NCBI GenBank assembly: GCA_037139195.1
Contig: JBAXGW010000001.1
Coordinates: forward strand, 83,699-147,698
Direction: 5' to 3'
Origin: JBAXGW01 sp037139195
GTDB taxonomy: Bacteria; Bacteroidota; Bacteroidia; Bacteroidales; JAHJDW01
DNA: 64,000 nucleotides
Both the position numbers and the translations under genes were made by a program. Below the pieces are notes generated by a model. The model was not told the origin of the DNA. It worked only from the letters and a program-made list of their open reading frames with translations, and did no database searches. Positions 1 to 8,407 of this stretch are shown here, piece by piece; position 1 is the first letter of the stretch; each line of letters begins with the position of its first letter.

Positions 1-483
1 ACTTTTATACACTCCGATTTTTATTATGGTCAACCTTACGCTGGGGGTCTAATATTTTATATCGACAATACAGGATTGCATGGCTTAGTTTGTGCCGACG
101 CCGACGCCACTGAATCTTCTATTGAATGGGGCTGTAACGGTTCATTAATAAGCGGAGCAGATGGAGCAAATATAGGAACTGGAAATCAAAACACAATTGA
201 CATAACCAATGGCTGTACTACAATTGGTATTGCTGCAGAGCTTTGCTCAAGTTTAAGCCTCAACTTATATACCGATTGGTTCTTGCCTTCTATTAACGAA
301 TTAAATGCAATGTACACTAATCTAAAATTAGCAGGCAAAGGAAACTTTGCCGAATTATCCTATTGGAGCTCAACAGAGGCCTCTGCATCAGAAGCTTACT
401 ATTCGCATTTTAGCAATGGCTTAATTTTTAAATTAGGAAAAAACGTTACATTTCCAAAAGTTAGAGCTATTAGAGCTTTTTAA
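1..483 (+). CDS. DUF1566 (Lcl C-terminal) domain protein, 3' end only
   Basis: The reading frame is open from the first base, so the window holds only the last 160 codons of a longer gene. The visible part carries the pattern of the DUF1566/Lcl domain of surface or secreted proteins: a 'GGLIFYID..G.HGLV' opening, a central 'WFLPSINEL' motif, 'YWSSTE', and a C-terminal 'VRAIRAF'. Such domains are usually repeated or C-terminal in exported Bacteroidota proteins of unknown role. Cysteines in the middle (WGC, NGC, LC) suggest an extracellular disulphide-bearing protein. A strong terminator follows directly. The domain call is fairly safe; function and N-terminus are unknown. Confidence 0.75.
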   Translation, partial: TFIHSDFYYGQPYAGGLIFYIDNTGLHGLVCADADATESSIEWGCNGSLISGADGANIGTGNQNTIDITNGCTTIGIAAELCSSLSLNLYTDWFLPSINELNAMYTNLKLAGKGNFAELSYWSSTEASASEAYYSHFSNGLIFKLGKNVTFPKVRAIRAF

Positions 484-501
484 AACAACAACAATAAATT
501 T

Positions 502-550
502 AATCACAAATAAGTATAAATAAAACAAGTATTTATTTGTGATTTTTTTT
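502..550 (+). terminator. Rho-independent terminator after the DUF1566 gene
   Basis: Twelve-base arms AATCACAAATAA (502-513) and TTATTTGTGATT (533-544) are perfectly complementary, and a run of T follows. It sits 19 bases after the stop codon. Confidence 0.8.
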
Positions 551-614
551 GTTTGGATTTTTACCACACACATATTTTGATTATGTTTGACATAACAATA
601 ACGAATCTTAAAAA

Positions 615-1541
615 ATGAAAACAGCACTTTTATTATTAATAATACTGTTTCCTATTTCTATTTGGGGACAAACATATTGTTTCCCAACTAATAATTCTCA
701 TTGGGGAGTTAATTTCGAAGCAAATAATTCTGCGCAATTCCAAGAAACAGTAATAGGCGAAGATTCAATAGCAAATGGACACACCTATAAAAAACTCCTT
801 AATAAAGACAATGCAACTAATAAATATACCACAGCAGGTTTAATTAGAAATGGCGAAGATAAAAAGGTGTATGCTCAAATTATTAGCAAAACCTGCCATG
901 GCGATTTATCCGATTCGGCTGAATATCTTTTATATGATTTTTCGCTAAATATAGGTGATTATTTCGATGCGCACATGTTTACAGTTCAAAAAACATTTCG
1001 GTTTAAAGTTGCTAAAAAAGATTCAATCGATCTAAATACAAAGAAACACCTTCGATTGCAACTCACACCTTTCGACACAGTAGGCAGTGATACAAATCAA
1101 TATTGGGGGAATAAAATGGATAATTCTTTTTACTGGATAGAAGGAGTTGGCAGCTCGTTTGGTCCTTTATACAACAACATGCCGCTTTATTCGAGTATTG
1201 AAGATAGCAGTTATATTGTTTGCTTTCAAACTAACGACACGCTAGAAATTGGAGATGATCTTTGTTCCTTTTTACTACCCACAAATTCTATTCAATCAAA
1301 CGAAGCAAATATTTACCCTAACCCAACTAACAATATTATAAACATATCTCTAGAAAACAATCATATTCCTTGTTCTATTGAAATATATAATCTTCAAGGA
1401 GTTCTTAAGTACATATATCAAGCAACAACGTTGCAAACTCAAATAAGCAATAGTGAACTTGAAAACGGCATAAATATCATAAAAATTGTTGATTCAAAAA
1501 GTAATTATATTGGAATAAAACGCGTAATTTGCATCAAATAA
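615..1541 (+). CDS. secreted protein with T9SS type A sorting domain
   Basis: The protein has 308 residues. An N-terminal signal peptide (MKTALLLLIILFPISIWGQ) is followed by about 210 residues I cannot assign. The last 75 residues are a typical type IX secretion sorting domain: 'IYPNPTNNIINIS', then 'IEIYNLQGVL', and a C-terminal beta-strand pattern ending in basic residues. Family knowledge says such domains direct export through the T9SS and attachment at the cell surface. The passenger part shows 'YLLYDFSLNIGDYF' and 'WIEGVGSSFGPLY', which recur in uncharacterised Bacteroidota T9SS proteins. The ATG at 615 directly begins the signal peptide. Its role is unknown. Confidence 0.85.
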   Translation: MKTALLLLIILFPISIWGQTYCFPTNNSHWGVNFEANNSAQFQETVIGEDSIANGHTYKKLLNKDNATNKYTTAGLIRNGEDKKVYAQIISKTCHGDLSDSAEYLLYDFSLNIGDYFDAHMFTVQKTFRFKVAKKDSIDLNTKKHLRLQLTPFDTVGSDTNQYWGNKMDNSFYWIEGVGSSFGPLYNNMPLYSSIEDSSYIVCFQTNDTLEIGDDLCSFLLPTNSIQSNEANIYPNPTNNIINISLENNHIPCSIEIYNLQGVLKYIYQATTLQTQISNSELENGINIIKIVDSKSNYIGIKRVICIK

Positions 1542-1562
1542 ACTGCTTTACTTTTACACCAA

Positions 1563-1988
1563 TTGAAAACAAACAACAACAATATAATTGAAGCATCCGA
1601 ATCGGATTATCTTTATACCAAACTCTCGCAATTACCAAACTCTGGCAATGGCTTATACACTGCTATAAAGATTTATAAAGACGAAGTAATAGCTCTTTAC
1701 AAAGGAGAGATATTAAATAATGTGCAAGCAAAAATTCGTTCAATAAATGGCAACGACAAATACTTCATCAATTTGCTTGATGGAACAATCATGGACTCGA
1801 TGCATACCGATTGCTTTGCAAAATTTGCCAATGATGCAAGCGCTTACAGCAATTCAAGCTTCAAAAACAATGCTAAAATTGCACTCGATGAGGATGATAA
1901 TGTTTGTATAATAGCCACTAGGCTAATTAAAACAGGCGAAGAATTATTTTGTAGTTATGGGAAAAGGTATTGGGATAAACATTCCTAA
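1563..1988 (+). CDS. stand-alone SET-domain protein, putative lysine methyltransferase
   Basis: A 141-residue protein that is almost entirely a SET domain. It shows 'NGLYTAIKIYKDEVIALYKGE' near residues 28-48, 'FANDAS' around residue 88 in place of the usual NHS-type motif, and 'GEELFCSYG' near the C terminus, matching the conserved GEEL-x-x-Y-G end of the fold. SET proteins transfer methyl groups from S-adenosylmethionine to lysines; bacterial substrates are mostly unknown. The start is probably TTG, because no in-frame ATG precedes the domain and the previous stop is close. It follows the T9SS gene by 21 bases and may be cotranscribed with it. No pre- or post-SET cysteine clusters are present. 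Confidence 0.75.
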   Translation: MKTNNNNIIEASESDYLYTKLSQLPNSGNGLYTAIKIYKDEVIALYKGEILNNVQAKIRSINGNDKYFINLLDGTIMDSMHTDCFAKFANDASAYSNSSFKNNAKIALDEDDNVCIIATRLIKTGEELFCSYGKRYWDKHS

Positions 1989-2064
1989 TATTAACAATAT
2001 TTTTTATTAAAATCATTGAACACATCTCAATAATGTTTATATTAGAGTTCTAAACTCAAACATT

Positions 2065-2619
2065 ATGAAAAATAGCATTACACTTATCATCGTATTATCC
2101 CTTTGTTTACCATTACTTAACAGTTGTAAAAAAGGAGAAAACGACCCTTTTATTTCGTTAAAATCTAGAGATAATAAGATTTCTCAGAAATGGAAACTCA
2201 CTAAATCGGAGGTAATACAAGTTTCACCTTACTCAACTTCTTCTGAAACTGTAACTGCTACTTACGATGGCACAACTCAGAAAATAGTATACACACTTGA
2301 ACCAGCTAACAATAAAACTGCAACCGGAACTTTTGAAATGACGCTTGAAAAAAACGGAACTTTAACTTATAACGAAAATTACGCTTTAGCAGGAAGTACT
2401 GCCATAATACGCTCAGGGACTTCTTACTGGAATTGGGTTAATACTGGCAAAAATAAATCTGAAATAAATATTGGAGCTGGCGATGATTTATTTGAAAGCG
2501 GTAGTTATGTTATAGATAGATTAGCGTCTAAAGAATTGGTTCTTAAATATGATTACAAAATAACAGAAAACGGTTTCAATCGTTCATATAGCTGCACCTA
2601 TACATTTGAAAAAGAATAA
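2065..2619 (+). CDS. lipoprotein, lipocalin-like or similar beta-barrel fold
   Basis: The 184-residue protein begins with a lipoprotein signal: a hydrophobic stretch then 'LNSCKK', so the mature protein likely starts at Cys21. The opening 'ISQKWKLTKSEV' followed by repeated beta-strand-like segments resembles the small lipocalin-like lipoproteins common in Bacteroidota, where a 'G/K-W-L' motif lies just after the anchor. It would sit on a membrane facing the periplasm or the outside. Ligand and function are unknown. The next gene also encodes a lipoprotein, so the two may be expressed together. Confidence 0.7.
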   Translation: MKNSITLIIVLSLCLPLLNSCKKGENDPFISLKSRDNKISQKWKLTKSEVIQVSPYSTSSETVTATYDGTTQKIVYTLEPANNKTATGTFEMTLEKNGTLTYNENYALAGSTAIIRSGTSYWNWVNTGKNKSEINIGAGDDLFESGSYVIDRLASKELVLKYDYKITENGFNRSYSCTYTFEKE

Positions 2620-2766
2620 AACCTTATTCTGAAGTCTCTTTTTGTTGAAACTAAAATGCTTAGCGTAAATAATAATTATGCTTTTTGGGCAGAAACTAAT
2701 GGAGTAAACATTTTGCTTTTTAATTTTATATCTCATATATTTGGTGAGTTATATAAATTTATTATT

Positions 2767-3468
2767 TTGAAAACATCTATACAATCTAACGTACAGTTTG
2801 CTATACCTAATAAAGCTAGCAAACTTATCAGCATCCTTTTTATTGTTTGTGTTGCTATAATAATTGGCAGTTGCAAGAAAAAAGAAGAAACCTATACTTT
2901 CAAAGGTATAGTTACAGAAACAGCCAATGGAAACCCTTTATCAGGATGTGTTGTAACACTTTTGAGTACCAGCATTAGTAATGGAAGCTATGGTTCAGGA
3001 TTTTCTACAATTGGAACCACAACCACCAACGCTTCTGGCGCTTATTCATTTGAAATTCCTGTTGAGAAAACGATAAAATTTAAATTAACAACCAATAAAT
3101 CAAATTATTTCAGATATGAATTAGAGTTTGATATGAATAGCATTCAAAATAATATTTCTACAAACAATATCACTCTTGATCCAGAAGCTACTATTACCAT
3201 TGCAGCAAAAAACACCATGCCTTTTGATGGAAACGATAAAATTACATTCAAATACAAAGGCTCAACAAAAGCCTGTGCCGAATGTTGCACAAATGACGTT
3301 ACAACATACACAGGAACAATGGTAAACGACTCAATTACTTGTAAAATAATTGGAAATACAATGGCTGTAATTGAATATGTTTCTCAAAAAAACAATATGC
3401 CTCAAATTCATTTAGACTCCGTTTATTGTCCTTCATTTCAAAAGTCTAGGTATCAAATAAACTTCTAG
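2767..3468 (+). CDS. lipoprotein with carboxypeptidase-regulatory-like domain
   Basis: I start this protein at TTG 2767, which gives a short basic N-terminus and a membrane stretch ending in the lipobox 'IIIGSCKKK'. Extension to the upstream TTG would put about 37 implausible residues before the signal. After the anchor, 'YTFKGIVTETANGNPLSGCVVTLLS' and 'TTTNASGAYSFEIP' are the standard pattern of a CarboxypepD_reg-like beta-sandwich (about residues 42-115). The C-terminal half has 'CAECCTNDV', a small cysteine cluster that may form disulphides or bind metal. Surface location is likely; function is unknown. Confidence 0.7.
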   Translation: MKTSIQSNVQFAIPNKASKLISILFIVCVAIIIGSCKKKEETYTFKGIVTETANGNPLSGCVVTLLSTSISNGSYGSGFSTIGTTTTNASGAYSFEIPVEKTIKFKLTTNKSNYFRYELEFDMNSIQNNISTNNITLDPEATITIAAKNTMPFDGNDKITFKYKGSTKACAECCTNDVTTYTGTMVNDSITCKIIGNTMAVIEYVSQKNNMPQIHLDSVYCPSFQKSRYQINF

Positions 3469-3469
3469 C

Positions 3470-4036
3470 ATGCACAACATCGAACCTTATTACTTTTGGC
3501 GTGATTTATATATTGCTGCTGAAGATGAATTGTCGCCCTTTTACCAATACTTCAATAGCGAAATAGAGTATACACACGCTATTTATAATCACATAATTCA
3601 TCCTCAGTGGGACTCAATTGGCTCTCCTACCCTTTTTATCAAGGTTTTATTTGTCGATTATGAAATGGGGTATTCGGTTATTGAGCTTATGGGCGAATGG
3701 AACGACTGCACTCATAACGACATAATGTTTCTTAAAAGAGATATTATCGACCTTATGATAAAAGAAGGAATTAACAAGTATATTTTAATTGGAGAAAACA
3801 TTTTAATATTTCACCCCGACAGCGACGATTATTACAGCGAATGGTTTGACGATATTGAAGATGGCTGGATTGCTGCAATTAATTTTAGGAAACATGTACT
3901 TGATGATTTTTCAAAAGCAAACCTCGATTACTATATAAACTTTGGAAATCAACTCAACAATATTAATTGGACTGCATATCAACCCCAACAACTGTTTGAC
4001 TTGGTTAGTAATTATCTAACAAAACGATTAGGCTAA
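3470..4036 (+). CDS. conserved-looking hypothetical protein, acidic and aromatic-rich
   Basis: A 188-residue soluble protein with no signal peptide or membrane segment. It is unusually rich in Tyr, Trp, Asp and Ile ('YYFWRDLYIAAEDELSPFYQYF', 'DSDDYYSEWFDDIEDGWIA'). The start codon lies one base after the preceding stop, so it is probably translated from the same message as the lipoprotein upstream. I do not recognise a domain. The coding call rests on length, composition and tight spacing. Confidence 0.65.
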   Translation: MHNIEPYYFWRDLYIAAEDELSPFYQYFNSEIEYTHAIYNHIIHPQWDSIGSPTLFIKVLFVDYEMGYSVIELMGEWNDCTHNDIMFLKRDIIDLMIKEGINKYILIGENILIFHPDSDDYYSEWFDDIEDGWIAAINFRKHVLDDFSKANLDYYINFGNQLNNINWTAYQPQQLFDLVSNYLTKRLG

Positions 4037-4038
4037 CA

Positions 4039-4737
4039 CTACAAAACTAATCTACACAAATAATTTCCTTCTTCACTTGCATATAACAATTCGCATTTGA
4101 ATCCGCATTCTTCGGCATACATTGATAATACCGAATAATCAATATATAACCACTGAAAAGGAGTTCCTGAAATGCCTTTATATTTTAATGTATATTCAAT
4201 TTCACCGAAATATTCTGCATTTAAATCAATTCCTGTCTCGGGCAATAAATACGAAATATCCGAAGACTCAATAAAAACCTGAGCATCTTTATTCATAATG
4301 CTTTTCACATGCATAAATAAATCCTTGAGCCCTGATATTGTTTTCGCCATGCCAATTCCATTCATTAAAAACAAAATAGTGTCAAAAGAAACCTTTGTTA
4401 ATGAATAAATGTCTTTGCAATAACAGTCCTTCACGCCTCTTTTCTTCATTACTTCAATGCCTAGCTCCGAAATATCAATCGCCATAACTTCAAATCCTTT
4501 TTTTTGCAATTCTAATGAATGGCAACCAGCACCAGCTCCAACATCTAAAACCTTTCCTTTACACAATTCCAATGCTAGTATTTCTTGTTCGGGCATTTTA
4601 GTAATATCTCTAAAAAAATACGACACGGGAAGTTTTTCATCTTCTGCCATCGAACATTGAACAATAATCTGTGCGTTTTTTCCTTTTTCTAAATAATCCT
4701 TGTAGGCAATTCCTAAAACATCAGTTTGATTATCCAT
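4039..4737 (-). CDS. class I SAM-dependent methyltransferase
   Basis: A 232-residue soluble protein. 'VLDVGAGAGCHSLELQKKGFEVMAIDIS' is a clear SAM-binding motif I with the acidic end of strand 2. 'DTILFLMNGIGMAK' fits the post-motif region. Small-molecule methyltransferases in Bacteroidota often have this single-domain architecture. The substrate cannot be told from the sequence. It converges with the gene on its left with only two bases between stop codons. Confidence 0.85.
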   Translation of the reverse strand: MDNQTDVLGIAYKDYLEKGKNAQIIVQCSMAEDEKLPVSYFFRDITKMPEQEILALELCKGKVLDVGAGAGCHSLELQKKGFEVMAIDISELGIEVMKKRGVKDCYCKDIYSLTKVSFDTILFLMNGIGMAKTISGLKDLFMHVKSIMNKDAQVFIESSDISYLLPETGIDLNAEYFGEIEYTLKYKGISGTPFQWLYIDYSVLSMYAEECGFKCELLYASEEGNYLCRLVL

Positions 4738-4802
4738 TTTCAGCTATTTTCTAATTAATCCTTAAATCAGCAAGCATTTTTAACACTCATAAAATGAAAA
4801 AC

Positions 4803-4841
4803 CTTCGACTCAGAGTAACCGTAGACTGAGCGGGTTCGAAG
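4803..4841. repeat. short intergenic hairpin repeat (CTTCGA-CTCAG type)
   Basis: Arms CTTCGACTCAG (4803-4813) and CTGAG plus TCGAAG (4826-4830, 4836-4841) form an imperfect dyad with a four-to-five-base bulge. Hairpins with CTTCGACTC / GAGTCGAAG arms recur between genes in many Bacteroidota genomes, from my memory of such sequences, so this may be a dispersed repeat copy. It contains GGTTCGAA like a tRNA T-loop but is not a tRNA. Confidence 0.55.
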
Positions 4842-5053
4842 TCTAAATAAGATCTGGCAAAAAAATCTTGCGGAATTTAGGTAAATTTAGTTTTTTATTT
4901 CCAAAAAGCAAAATTCCGAAAATAAAATTAATATTTTCAATTGTTTTTTACTTTATTGTTGTAATTTAGTACAACATAACATTTAGTAATAGGCGAATCA
5001 TATCTTCAGCCAATCAAATTAAAAATCAAAGTATTAAGCAAAATAATCAGTTT
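4842..5053. other. AT-rich intergenic region with inverted repeats
   Basis: No gene is visible. CGGAATTT (4871-4878) is mirrored by AAATTCCG (4911-4918) across a 32-base loop. GTTGTA (4958-4963) and TACAAC (4970-4975) form an 18-base operator-like dyad about 80 bases before the next start codon. The promoter of the downstream gene is presumably here but shows no clean TAnnTTTG element. Confidence 0.4.
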
Positions 5054-6880
5054 ATGCAAAAAATAAAATCCTATTACTTATTCTTTTTATTATTTTTTAC
5101 AAGCATCGGTGTTTTCGCTCAAAATGATACTACGCTTGTTTCTAAAATCAACTTAGAAAACAATGATGATTATTCAGGGTTTAATATTTTAAATAGTTCA
5201 GTTAAAGGCTACAAAGTATTTTTTACGGGCGAAAACCATCTTTTTCAAAAAAGCAATGTTGAACTGGAATTGAAAATGTTAAAATACTTATATAAAAATG
5301 CAGGCGTACGCTATTTATTTCTAGAATTTGGATATTCAAGAGGCTGGTTAATAGACAAATATATTCAAACAGGTGATTCTAATCTTTTTCAAATTCTCGA
5401 CAATTATTCATTTAAAACATTTTCGAACTTTTACAAACGATTATATGAATTCAATTCAAAACTAGATAGTTCTGAAAAAATTCATGTAATAGGAATCGAT
5501 TGCGAACGTTTTTTAGGTACGCCCACAAAAGTGCTTACTTTGCTCCTTCCAAAAAACAATCCTCCAAAAGAGATTGAATTATCAGTAGAAAGTTTGAAAG
5601 GCATAGCAATGTTTAATGATGATTATTATAAGAACAAATCGGAGAAAGCTGATAAACACGATTTTTACAAGAAAAACGACTACTCTAATAAAAACACATT
5701 AATACTTATATTAGAAGATTATAACAAAAACAAGTCGATTTACGAAAAATATATTGGACCCGAAAACTTTTCAGTATTCAATGAAACAATGATTAGCATT
5801 GAATCATACATGAAATGGACTGAATATAACGATAAAAATGCCACCCATCAATACGTTTACAGAGAACAATACATGTACAACGAATTTATCAAAGCACTGA
5901 AAATATATGATAAAGGCAACTTTTTTGCTCAATTTGGCAGATGCCATGTATCAACTGTGAATCAACAAGAAGCATGCAACTGGTTTGATTACAATTCAAT
6001 AGCCACAAGATTAAACACTTCTGAAGATACAATTATTAAAAACAAAGTTTTTACTATTGGCGTGTTTTACCCAAAAGAAGAAAAACTTGAAGGGAAAGAT
6101 TCGATTAATTTTAATAGAATTTTTAGCAAGGCGAATGAAAGCGGATACACACTTATAAAGATCAACAACGACACAATTTTCAATACCATAAGAGAAAAAT
6201 ACAAATTCCTGATAATCAACCAAAACAAATCGGAAAAAGAAATGGACGAAAATATTAGCGACGAAGATGATGAAAATGAAGACAGTGAAGCTGAATCTGA
6301 AACATTATTTCATTTCAATGCATTTGGCGGTCAGCAATATTTTAAGTTAAAAAACTTCAATAATTTTTTAAATAGCTATCAAATACCTTCACTCAATTCT
6401 ACTATTCAATATTATGGTTTTGGAATTACATTCTGCGTTAAAAAAGCGGCAGTTGTTGATTTAAATTACAACGTATTTAAAACTCAAACATCAACAATTT
6501 CAGGGGACTCAACCAGCGAATTTAGCGGACTTAATTATTTTTATGGCATTGGATACGACTTAATCAATAAAAATTTCGCTCATTTTATTCCTTCAATTGG
6601 TTTTGGTTACGGACAATTGAAATATGTTCTAAAAGGCAATCAAAATACACTTTTTGGCGACAATATAATTTCATCATATATAAACCCAGCGTTTTTGCTT
6701 TCGTTATCCTTAGATGCTAGAATCAACATAAAATTCATAAGTATTGGATGTAAAGCAAGTTATATACAAGATTGCTCCGATCAAAAATGGCGTAGCGACA
6801 ATGAAATTGTTAAATACAGTCCGAAAACACAATTGAGCGGATTTCAAATTGCTGGAGTGGTTTCAATTCTTATTAAATAG
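5054..6880 (+). CDS. erythromycin-esterase/ChaN-like protein with C-terminal outer-membrane barrel-like region
   Basis: A 608-residue exported protein with a signal peptide ending near 'VFAQ' (residue 23). Residues 57-320 resemble the erythromycin esterase / ChaN-like superfamily: 'FTGENHLFQKSNVE' (Gly59-Glu60-Asn61-His62), 'YLFLEFGYSRG' (Glu91) and 'FAQFGRCHVS' near 293 correspond in order to the conserved Glu/His motifs of that fold. A highly acidic linker (EMDENISDEDDENEDSEAE) follows near residue 400. The last 180 residues alternate like outer-membrane beta strands ('YYGFGITFCVKKAAVVDLNYNVF', 'GIGYDLI', 'PSIGFGYGQLKY'). The superfamily call is moderate and the barrel is inferred from pattern only. 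Confidence 0.55.
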   Translation: MQKIKSYYLFFLLFFTSIGVFAQNDTTLVSKINLENNDDYSGFNILNSSVKGYKVFFTGENHLFQKSNVELELKMLKYLYKNAGVRYLFLEFGYSRGWLIDKYIQTGDSNLFQILDNYSFKTFSNFYKRLYEFNSKLDSSEKIHVIGIDCERFLGTPTKVLTLLLPKNNPPKEIELSVESLKGIAMFNDDYYKNKSEKADKHDFYKKNDYSNKNTLILILEDYNKNKSIYEKYIGPENFSVFNETMISIESYMKWTEYNDKNATHQYVYREQYMYNEFIKALKIYDKGNFFAQFGRCHVSTVNQQEACNWFDYNSIATRLNTSEDTIIKNKVFTIGVFYPKEEKLEGKDSINFNRIFSKANESGYTLIKINNDTIFNTIREKYKFLIINQNKSEKEMDENISDEDDENEDSEAESETLFHFNAFGGQQYFKLKNFNNFLNSYQIPSLNSTIQYYGFGITFCVKKAAVVDLNYNVFKTQTSTISGDSTSEFSGLNYFYGIGYDLINKNFAHFIPSIGFGYGQLKYVLKGNQNTLFGDNIISSYINPAFLLSLSLDARINIKFISIGCKASYIQDCSDQKWRSDNEIVKYSPKTQLSGFQIAGVVSILIK

Positions 6881-6886
6881 ATACAA

Positions 6887-7372
6887 TTAAACAACTTCTA
6901 ACAAATCAAATATACTTCTAATTTCAAAATCGCATTTTGCATTATCTATTTGTACACCAAATTCATTGAACCAAATAGTTTTCATATTTAACTGCATCGC
7001 TCCTACTATATCTTTCTCGTAATCATTTCCTACCATCACGCAATCCATAGCCGAAACATTCATTTTGTCGGCAATTATTTTAAAGAAATTAGGATCAGGC
7101 TTTTTATAGCCCAAATCTTTTGAAGAAAAAAAATAATCGAAATAAATATCAATTTCTCCTCGTTTCAAAGATTCAATCATTAATGCTGTATCCGATTCAC
7201 CCGCATTAGTAGCAATACACAACGCATATTTACCTTTAAGACTTTTTAAAACTTCCTTTACGCCCTCTATCACTTCAATTTCAGGCCAAAAAGCCATCGG
7301 ACCAGGATATTGAGTAAAATCTCTCATCAACGTATTTCCCCAATCAAAAATTATTGCTTTAAACTTTTCCAT
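6887..7372 (-). CDS. HAD-family hydrolase
   Basis: A 161-residue haloacid-dehalogenase-fold phosphatase. Motif I is 'IIFDWGNTL' with nucleophile Asp10; the second Asp of the usual DxD is Gly, as in several YihX-like members. Motif II is 'CIATNAG', motif III the Lys of 'LGYKKPDPNFF', motif IV 'MVGNDYEKDIVGA'. The cap is short. It likely removes phosphate from a small metabolite; the substrate is unknown. The gene starts one base after the stop of the DUF486 gene upstream, so the two form an operon. Confidence 0.85.
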   Translation of the reverse strand: MEKFKAIIFDWGNTLMRDFTQYPGPMAFWPEIEVIEGVKEVLKSLKGKYALCIATNAGESDTALMIESLKRGEIDIYFDYFFSSKDLGYKKPDPNFFKIIADKMNVSAMDCVMVGNDYEKDIVGAMQLNMKTIWFNEFGVQIDNAKCDFEIRSIFDLLEVV

Positions 7373-7373
7373 A

Positions 7374-7700
7374 TTATTTTTTGAAAATAAAAACTACCGC
7401 TAAAATTAAAAACATAAAACCTACCAAATGATTCCATTTTATACCTTCTTTTAAATACCAAGCCGAAAAACCTATAAAAACAACAATTGTAATTGCTTCT
7501 TGCATTATTTTTAACTGAACAGCACTAAACTGACCATGCCCAATTCTGTTTGCTGGAACTTGCAAACAATATTCGAAAAAGGCAATGCCCCAACTCACAA
7601 GTATAACCTTCCACAAAGCAACGTCTTTATACTTCAAATGCCCATACCAAGCAAATGTCATAAAGATATTAGAAGCAACCAACAACGCAAATGTTCTCAT
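7374..7700 (-). CDS. DMT-superfamily membrane protein (DUF486)
   Basis: A 108-residue membrane protein with four predicted helices. The pattern 'IFMTFAWYGHLK', 'VSWGIAFFEYCLQVPANRIGHG', 'FSAVQLKIMQEAITIVVF' and 'NHLVGFMFLILAVVFIF' is that of the DUF486 family of small drug/metabolite-transporter relatives. The family has no established substrate. It is the first gene of a two-gene operon with the HAD hydrolase. Confidence 0.85.
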   Translation of the reverse strand: MRTFALLVASNIFMTFAWYGHLKYKDVALWKVILVSWGIAFFEYCLQVPANRIGHGQFSAVQLKIMQEAITIVVFIGFSAWYLKEGIKWNHLVGFMFLILAVVFIFKK

Positions 7701-7744
7701 AAAAAATATTTTACCACAAAATTAATTCATTTATACAATTCCAC

Positions 7745-7752
7745 TATATTTG
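7745..7752 (+). promoter_or_regulatory. putative -7 promoter element (TATATTTG)
   Basis: TATATTTG matches the Bacteroidota TAnnTTTG -7 box and lies 11 bases before the ATG of the SnoaL-like lipoprotein gene. No convincing -33 TTTG lies at the right distance, so the call is tentative. Confidence 0.4.
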
Positions 7753-7763
7753 ATAAAAAAAAG

Positions 7764-8279
7764 ATGAACAAAATTACGTTAATAATAATTGTATTCTCGC
7801 TGTTTGCTTGTAATAGTCAAAACGCAACAAATAAAAAATCACCTTTATTAGAATATGAGATAAATCAGCTTTTGAATAATTGGCATTACGACGCTGCTAC
7901 GTCAAATCACGAACAATACATTGGAACAATGAGCTCAGATGCTGTTTATATTGGCACCGATGCTACTGAATACTGGACACAGCCTGATTTTGCAAAATGG
8001 AGCAAACCCTATTTCGACAAAAAGAAAACATGGAACTTTAAGCTTGTGAAAAGAAACATCTATTTTTCAAGTAACAATACAGTTGCTTGGTTCGATGAAT
8101 TACTAGAAACAGGACTTGGATTGTGCAGAGGTTCAGGAGTATTAGAATTAACAGATAACACTTGGAAAATAAAACAATATGTTTTATCGCCAACTATTCC
8201 CAACAACATGATTGGAGAGATTGTCAAGAGCAAAAAAGAAGCTGATTCATTGATAGTTGTAAAATTCCGACAAAAATAA
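7764..8279 (+). CDS. lipoprotein with SnoaL-like / NTF2-fold domain
   Basis: The start is the ATG at 7764, which gives a lipoprotein signal 'LIIIVFSLFACNS'; an upstream in-frame start would run through the divergent gene. The mature 150 residues have the NTF2-like layout: an N-terminal helix ('EINQLLNNWHYDAATSN'), then 'YIGTMSSDAVYIGTDATEYW' and 'NTVAWFDELLET', followed by paired strands 'GSGVLELTDNTWKIKQYVLS'. This is the DUF4440/SnoaL-like pattern often labelled 'nuclear transport factor 2 family'. No catalytic role can be deduced. Confidence 0.75.
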   Translation: MNKITLIIIVFSLFACNSQNATNKKSPLLEYEINQLLNNWHYDAATSNHEQYIGTMSSDAVYIGTDATEYWTQPDFAKWSKPYFDKKKTWNFKLVKRNIYFSSNNTVAWFDELLETGLGLCRGSGVLELTDNTWKIKQYVLSPTIPNNMIGEIVKSKKEADSLIVVKFRQK

Positions 8280-8331
8280 ACGGCTCTTATTCAAAGAATA
8301 TTTATCAACTCATTATTTTCAACTCCCTAAA

Positions 8332-8405
8332 TTAGGCTTAATTATTTAAATACATTTAAATATTTAGGCTTAATTTTGGGAATCTATTTAAAATTTTAAG
8401 CCTAA
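8332..8405. repeat. three TTAGGCTTAA sites at exact 32-bp spacing
   Basis: TTAGGCTTAA occurs at 8332-8341 and 8364-8373, and its reverse complement TTAAGCCTAA at 8396-8405. Start-to-start spacing is 32 bases both times, close to three helical turns, so the sites lie on one DNA face. The last copy ends two bases before the -33 box of the next gene. An operator array is the simplest reading. Confidence 0.6.
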
Positions 8406-8407
8406 AA

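Noticed and set aside
2656..2766. N-terminal extension of the carboxypeptidase-regulatory lipoprotein
   Set aside because: It would place about 37 residues before the lipoprotein signal and block its function; the TTG at 2767 is the better start.
4803..4850. tRNA-like T-loop (GGTTCGAAGTC)
   Set aside because: There is no acceptor or D stem and no CCA end; the bases are explained by a short hairpin repeat.
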